Position numbers and translations under genes: made by a program. A stretch of 64,000 nt of DNA from Sipunculus nudus. Lineage: Eukaryota > Annelida > Sipuncula > Golfingiida > Sipunculidae. Within the stretch, counting starts at the first letter, position 1. Each line of letters begins with the position of its first letter. Where the stretch lies: positions 1,546,479 through 1,610,478 of the forward strand of contig CM049321.1 of assembly GCA_026874595.1 (NCBI GenBank), read 5' to 3'. Positions 53,901-62,500 of the stretch are shown here, in pieces. The notes beneath the pieces were generated by a model. That model saw only the letters and a program-made list of their open reading frames with translations, did not search any database and was not told the DNA's origin.

Positions 53901-56900
53901 AACAACAAATGTAGCAATAGTCTCTCGCATAAGAGTAATCCTACTTACAGGTGAAAAAGGGAATAATTATAACTCACCAATTGGACATGGTGTGCCGTTG
54001 TCTGCTGTGCCGTTAGTACAGTAGTATCCGGTAGGGCAGGGTTCGGTGTTGTTCATGCCACGGTAAGGACAAGTAGTGCCCTCTGGACAGAGCCAGCAAA
54101 GTCCTACGGACAACATAATAACACATGATATAATTAAACAATATTAAAGCTAGGGTTAATACAAAGGGCCATTACTAGCATACACAAGACCAACTAAGCC
54201 TGCTGTCAAAGGCACATGTCAGGTCTATCCGAAGAACAGTACTAACCTTAAAATAGCACCCTATATTTCTATAGCAAGTTTCTATCTTTCATAATTCATA
54301 CCACTGGAGAGGTCCCAGAATGTATATACTATTTATACATATATTTAAAGAAATACATAGAATAATTAAGCTTTACTTAAAATTAAAGGTCAATATTTGG
54401 TTATTCTTAGAGAAAGCAAATAATTGGGAAGAACTCAGCATTTGTATTCTGCAAATGATTTTTAATACTTCTCTTGAAATAATTTTTAGATGGGGTATTT
54501 GTTTGCCTTGCTTATACTGCAAAATAGTTGGCCTCTGGCCCTGTTCACACATGAATTATTAAGTACTTAATTATAAATTTTCAAGACTTGTAAGGGTTTC
54601 AAGCACAATTTTTAATCTATGAATATAAAAAGATCCAAAAAATACAAAAATAGACGATTATTTTATTGATATGAACAGTATAACAATTTCTAGGAGCAGA
54701 AATTTAATCATTTTCTTCATATTTTAAATTAAGCATTTCAAGTTTTCAAGATTTTTAAAGTCAGCTGTTTACCTGCTTTATTTGCAAAATTAATGTGAAA
54801 TCTGGCTTTACTCTACATTCATATTACTGAACTGTAGGGTATTCCTGCCATGACAGGTTTGTATTTCACCTTGTGACTGATGTAAGAGTTTGTTTATCTA
54901 CAAGCTGTTAGTAAACAGAATACATGCATCTATGATGACAAACATAAAATTCATGTAACAGAAGGCTGGGTATTGCATGTGTGTGGAAGCTGTAGGTCAC
55001 TGGTCACAAAACGTCATTTGCAAAAACACTGGTTTGTCTGATCTGCTGCCAAATGTCCTTGTTGAATGTGTTTGGATTACCAGGCACCCCACATGTTATA
55101 AACAAAAGAAACAGCCTGAGCATCGTTAAATCGGTGTTTTATGGATTATTTTTATGTAAGGTACTAGAGATTATCTTTAGTTAATATATGTCAGATATTG
55201 CACTGGGCCCCTTCAATGGTCCTGTTCCACAAACATTAGATTTAGGTCCTTACCCAGTCCTTCTTGCGGTGCGTATTCTCCCTTGTTACACATGGTGGGG
55301 TTGACAGCACCCTCAGCGCAGTAATGACCTTGTGGGCAGATGTAGCCGATGACGTTATCCGTTGGCATCGGGACGTCTGAGCCACCGGTACAGATATATC
55401 CCGCTGAGCAAGGCAAGGTCGAACCTGCCGCAGACAAAGCAAAATATGATTATAACATAACATACAGCAGAATCCTAGTTCTGAGTTCATACACTCAGAG
55501 AACATGAAATTTAATGATTTGTTTCCTGAATTTTAATGGCATTAAAAAACCTTGATGACCCTCACAGGATATGCAGAGATTACCAAATTTTAGTGGTCAT
55601 GCAAACAAAGCTACAAACTGCCAATTTTTATTTTTAAACCTGGCCACGAAAACTGTCACATGGCAACCCTGCTTACATGTGCTGCTTCATCACAAATACG
55701 ACATAAACCACTTACCGCTCTGAGAGCTAAGAGGAGTGCAGTATCGGCCGGGAGGACAAGGGTCACAGTCGGTGAAGTTTGTGTTGCCCTGACCTATAGC
55801 GATGGTGCCCTTGGGACACGGCTGAGGCTTGTAACTTCCAAGAGGACAGTAATTACCTACAGGGCAGAGAGCGTAAGATGGCGACGGGTCTATTGTGCTG
55901 CCGTTACAGTAGTACCTACAGAAAATAACAATTTACAAACAATAAGTATGACAACATTTTTTAACAGTACTGAAGTGAACAAAAATGACAATAAACCTTT
56001 ACTGAAGATAAAGTTAACAGAACTCTCTCAACAGATACACCATAGTCTTCATTTGAAACAGACAATATACAGTAGCACCTGTCTTAAAGACAACCTGCCT
56101 AATAAGACCTCCTGTCTATTAACACCACCCTTCAGTGAACCGTAAGCATTCATATTGGTTATAACTGACCTGTCTATTAAGATAACCTGCAAGTTAAGAC
56201 TTTTGGCCAGTCCCACAGGTAGTCTTTTTACACAGGTTTCACTTAATTTTAGATTATAGTAAAACTGCTTTAAGATTTTACATTGGTTATATTATATATT
56301 CATTATATATTCTACAGGTCATAGAATCAAATTAATTTTCATAAGAAAAGGTCACACATAAGAAGAATGGCTAAATTTTTAAAAGTTATTAAACATATTA
56401 GACAAAATTGTGGTTGAAATAGGTTGTGTAGGTCAAACATTTTTGTTTCATTATATTAATCATCAGCTTCTTGATCCTGTAACATCCTATGACTTTCCCA
56501 TGATTTCAGAATTTTTTCTCAAATTCTCTGATTTTTCCCTGCCTGGTATAAGGGGAAGCCTGGATAACCTGGGAACCAAATAGTAAGCCAAACATTTCAG
56601 GAATTATATAAATGTTCTACCATACAAGAAATTTTAACAGACTCTTCCCCTATGCTCCATAACTTACCCTGCAAAACAGAGTCCCTCTGGCTGAGACAGG
56701 CCATAGCTTTGACAGTAGTACCCAGGTGTACAGGGCTGGCATTCTGTTGCATTCTCACGACCAGTGACATTATTGAATGTCCCTGGAGCGCAAGGGTACT
56801 GTGTTGCTCGCTCAGTGAGACCCGGGCAGTAGAAGCCTGTTGGACAAGTGTTGTTGGTCAGCTCGCCCACAGCATACCACGTGTTGTCACAGAAATAACC

Positions 56901-59473
56901 TGAAAACATTAACACAGTACCTGAGATAAAAATCACAGTCTGTTTATTTCTTATTATAGTATGAAAAAAAAAGAATTTATATACAACAGACTAATAACTA
57001 AATACACTAGAAACTCTTTTCATATAAAGCAAGAGTAATATAGGATATTTTACATGCTCAATAAAATTAATATATGATATTATCTGCTGTCATAAATACA
57101 TATGCATTACTTTTGTGATGTATAAGATAAACTTAAATTAGGCTTAAAAATTTAATTTAATTGTAACATAAATTTACCTGGAGGACAGCCTTTGCACGTG
57201 TCTTTGCCAATCTCATTTTGGTAGTAACCATCTGCACACCTCGTGGGAGTGGCACTCTGGGTAGGACAGTAGTGGCCTTTAGGACAACGATATTCATACG
57301 GCACTGGAGTCGTCTGACCCTCTGGACAGTAATATCCTGAAGAAAAAAAATCGAATTACCCAGTGACTCTTTAAACCTATCTGAAGTCCCCCTAAATAAA
57401 TGGTATAATGCTCATTCCTCTGAAAATTCAATTATATATACTGAAGTTTTGCTGCCTGCTAAAAATAGCTGGGGATATGTATCTACCTGATTAAATGGTA
57501 TTGCAGGTAAATGTCCTGGAATAAATTTCAAAATCTGCTGACTAATGTTTGGACCCATAATCAGTTATTTGATCGCTTGGCCGATGCACATGATCCAATG
57601 ATCAGTCAAGCATTGCCATATTCAAATACAGATTTTTTAATTACAAAGGTTACGCTTTATAATGACGGAAGGTATACTTTCATAAAATTTATTTAACTTT
57701 ATACTCTTATACATTTGCCCTAAGTTTACTATATATACAAGTGATTTATTAAGTTATTAGATATATTAGACAATATCAGGCCTATATATCAATTGAGGAG
57801 ATGTACAGGTCTACATTTTATCAGAAATTTTATATATCTAGAGGTCAACTAATTTTTACTTATGACTGATCATGAAATTATAACTGACTCCCAACACTTC
57901 TCAAAAGGGATTAATAATTGATCATCGTTATGATATCATGATATCTTATTTGCTGTCGATGATTTATTATGATCAGGGAAATGACTTCCAAAACTCCTGC
58001 TGATAATTACCTGCTGCGCATGGCCCGCTGACGGCAGTGGCTCCATTCTGGTTGCAGAAGAACCCAGGGTCACATGCTCTGCATTCATCCTGCGATTTTA
58101 AATTGATGCTGTCACCATATGTGCCATTTCGGCATGGCTCAGGCAATGCACTGCCATTTGGACAGAAACTTCCCAGCGGGCAGTCGATTTCGCGAGCAGA
58201 CTTGGCACCACCTGGACAGTACCACCCTTCATCACAGTAGCCTGTTGGTGCTGCCAGTCCATTCTGGGCGCAGTACATGCCAGGCGTACAGTTCTGTGGT
58301 TCATAGGATCCCTCTGGGCAGAATGTTCCTTGTTGGCATTCACCACCATTAACAGATGGCTGAATATGAAATGTATAAAATTGTTTTAGTGTATATAGAT
58401 ATAATAATAATAATGCAATTGATTATGTTACTGAATCCTGAATATTAAATTATGTATTCTTTATTTTATGCACACACAATATACAATATTTATAATTATA
58501 TATGAATATATAAAAATTAATAATATAAGTGCTCTATCAGTGAATCTTTAATATTAAAGTCTATTTCAATTACATTCAATAATTATTAATTACGGAATAA
58601 TTATGTTAGTTCTTATAAGATTATACAATACATTCTATGCAAACACACACACACAATAACTCACCGTTAGTCTGGATTCAAAAACATTCTGTCATACAAA
58701 TAAGCATCCATAAACAAAGACTGATATTTTATTATTCAGTTTTAATCGTGAGATCTGGAAAAATGGTGCTCTATGGTCTATACTTGTATCTGCTGTCATA
58801 AGTCACTGTAAAATGGTCAAAACTTAAAAATCCACTTCCTCATTTACACGAGCAAATGTGTTGCAAACAAAATGATAAATAGAGAAGATAAACCATGAAA
58901 TAAACCACATCACCAGGCGGTATTTTATAAAACCTTACCTGTGCGGTGTCAGAACCATTGGTGCAGTACCATCCTGGGTCACAGAGACCAGTTGGGTACA
59001 CATTCCCAGAGCCCTGGCAGTACTGGCCGGGTAGGCAAAACTGACAGGCTGTGCTGCTGTGTTGCTGCGTAAGGTTGTTAAATGTTCCTGGTGGGCATGG
59101 AAATTCGTACGGCTGTTTTGTTTCCAGGGGGCAGTAGTAGCCAGCCGGGCAGATGTTTGGAGAGTAATCTGATGTGTTGGCATAGCAGTAGTGTCCGACT
59201 GGACAGCTCTTGCATAGATTCTGAGTCATTAAATCCTGTAATAAGAACAGAAATGTTATTATCAATAAAAGAAATATCAAACAAGGGCCTACAGGCACAA
59301 ATAGTCCCCTGCCATATGTTACACTAGGAAAGTGTTGCATCAGTGATACCCAAATTCTCCCAAACCTTGTCAAGAACCCCTAAAAATCACTTCAGTCATG
59401 TAGGTGCTAAGTAAGCCTGTATAATTTGGTGAAAAAAAAGCAAGGGTCTCAGAGATATGTAGTATAAATATAC

Positions 59474-59511
<38 letters not shown>

Positions 59512-62500
59512 ATCCCAAAACTTCGCTGACAACATATGATACACATGATTAAATACATTTTAGTATAGATTTAGCTTATATTGTTGTAAAATAATACTAT
59601 TGAACCTGGACAAGAAGCTACTGGATAACGTTACCTGGTACTTTCCTGCAGGACAACCATTTGGATAGTCTGCTCCCATTGGACAGAAGTGACCAGGTGG
59701 ACAGGCGTGGCCTATTATGGGATGGACAGTTCCAACGGGACACTGTGATTCGTTCAGCATGAGCGGGTTTGGACGGTCGACACCGGACACACAGAAATAC
59801 CCATCCCAGCATGACCCAGTTGGTGCTGTCAGGTTCGTTCCTGTTATTAATAAGACGGATATAACATTATGCAATTATGACATAACACAATGTAACATGA
59901 CCTCATGGGTGTGAAGAACACCCTGTTTTATAATGCTAAGCAAAAAATGGTTCCCCTGTCTATATATAGTCAAATGGCAGTCTAACTATTCAAGCTCATT
60001 CAGGTAATGTTTAATAAAGATTATCACATTTATTAAGCTCAAACCTGTGCTGCTTGGTTAGGCAGGCAGAGATGAGGAACAAATGTGAATATACATCTAT
60101 ATGCTTAGAATAGATATAAAGCTGTGTTTCCATATGTGCATATATGCTTGAACTGGCACATGTATTTGATGGTATAGTAGATTGAGGAGACTTCACTAAA
60201 AAATGGTGCTGGAATTATATTATTATAGCTGGAATCTCCAAGTTCATGCATACCCTATGCATGAAAATTGCAAAAAATGATTTTTACCCATTTAAGCACA
60301 TCCACATATAAGCTAATGGATCCATGGAAACACCACAGATACAAAATCATATGAGCAATTATTCATGCATATTTGTGCAATGAAAACACTTCCTTAGTTC
60401 AATAAAACAGGAGTTCATATTTTCTGGTATCACTCTGTGATTAAACGTGGATATTCAATCATACCTGCACAGTATTTGCCAGCATCACAAGGCCTACATT
60501 CCAGTGCTTCACGTAGTCCTGTCACGTTGCTGTAGGATCCCGCTGGGCAGGCCTGCCAGTTGTGGCCAGTTCCATTAGGACAGAAGAAACCCTCGGGACA
60601 TGGAATCTTAACGGTACCAATCGAACCTGGTGTCACCAACTCAGGCAAACAATAGTACCCTGCGGACAAAATAATACTTATTTGTAGCAATATAATATTA
60701 CTTTTTCAAAATGTACCATCAAAGGTACCGATTGAACCTGGGGTCACAAGCTCAGGCAAACAATAGAACCCTGCAGATCATTATATTAACATTATATAAA
60801 AATGTACCATTAACTAGTGATGGGCTGATGATTGAACATAATCGATGATCGGACTTGAAGTTAAATAATCAATAGCAAAATTTTGCATGTAACTTCAGAT
60901 TTGTGATCAGGATATGTGTCTTTTTATATACATTAGGCAAAAAACTGTAGAAAAGTCTACTTTTAATAAAAACTAGATGTGTCGGAACGACACGAATGCC
61001 CCCGCCTGGGGCAAATTAGAAACATTTGTTAAATTTTGAAAAATTTTTTAAGTTCAGGAGGTGTCGTATGGTCAAAAGTAGGTCAACAAGGGCAAAATGC
61101 AAACTCGATCTGTAACAGGTCATTATCAAGCAACACACCAAAAATCAGGCCAGTATCTGAAGGCATTGTGAAAAAAAAGTTCATACATGTACATTTTCCA
61201 TAAAAATTTCTGTCTTTCATGAAATTTTCTATGTTTAGGAGCCGTAAAACAATCAAAAGAAGGTCAACCGGGATGAAACAAGAACTCGATCTGTAACTGG
61301 TCATTATCTGCCTACCCCCCAAAAAATCAGGCCCGTATCTGCAGGCACTGCGAAAAAAAGTCTGTACATGTGCACTTGTCATGAAAATTTCTATTTTTCA
61401 TGAAATTTTCTAAGTTTAGGAGCCATAAAACGGTCAAAAGTAGGTCAACCGGGACAAAACGCGAACTCGATCTGTAACTGGTCATTATCTCCCCACACAC
61501 CAAAAATCAGGCCAATATCTGCAGGCATTGCGAAAAAAAGTCCGTACAACTGTTTGATTTTGGAATGACGGAATGACAGAATGACGGACATGGGTAAAAC
61601 TATATGCCCTGGCCACTTTGTGGCGGGGGCATAAAAACTTAATTCTTAAATTACTACATAGACATGTAGGCAATAGAATGACATCATTAGCCTGAATGTA
61701 GGCCTACATACCAGCTGAGATAATGCACTGGTCTATATATACGGTCCGAAAGTTCACACTTCTAAACAACCAATTATTTCAGATTATTGGTCAGTAGAGG
61801 GCAGTCGTTTTTTACTGATGATCAATCATGAAATTACAACTAAATCCCAACACTACCACTGGATGGAAGTTGACTTTGCAGGTTCTTACATTGACCATTT
61901 CCATAGGTTTATATGATTATTATTTTGTAATTTAATCATTACTACAAGATTATTTAGCAGATAATGACAGTCCATTCAGACTTGTAGTCTGCTGCAATAA
62001 AGTACCTTTTGTCACATCTTGGACTTAAGAGGCTTGAGAGGTTCATCTTGGAAAACCACAATGACTTCACAACTTTAACCATGGTTTTAAAGCCTCTACC
62101 CAGACTTAAATCTGAAATAATGTTATTACTGAGGACCCAAGAATTAGATATAATTTAGGCTCAAAACACAAATAAAGATGAGTAATGTTATCATAAATTA
62201 ACATTTGAAACCATAACTGCCATAAATATTTCTGAAATTACAAGAACAACAAGTTATTCCGTGAGTAATTAGTATCTTGTGCACTTTATATGATTTTTTT
62301 TTGTTTAGAACCGCAGAGGTTAGGGTTAGTCCTGTACATCAATTATCATACCAGTATAATAAACAGTAGTGAAATAAATAAACCACTAGATGTGGTCAGA
62401 CATTGGTCCTCAGAGGGCCCCGCATTTCTGGTAGTGCTGGTCTAGTTTACATGTGGGTGAAAAAATGGGAAAGCTGCTGTAGGTTGTTGTTGAGTTATCA

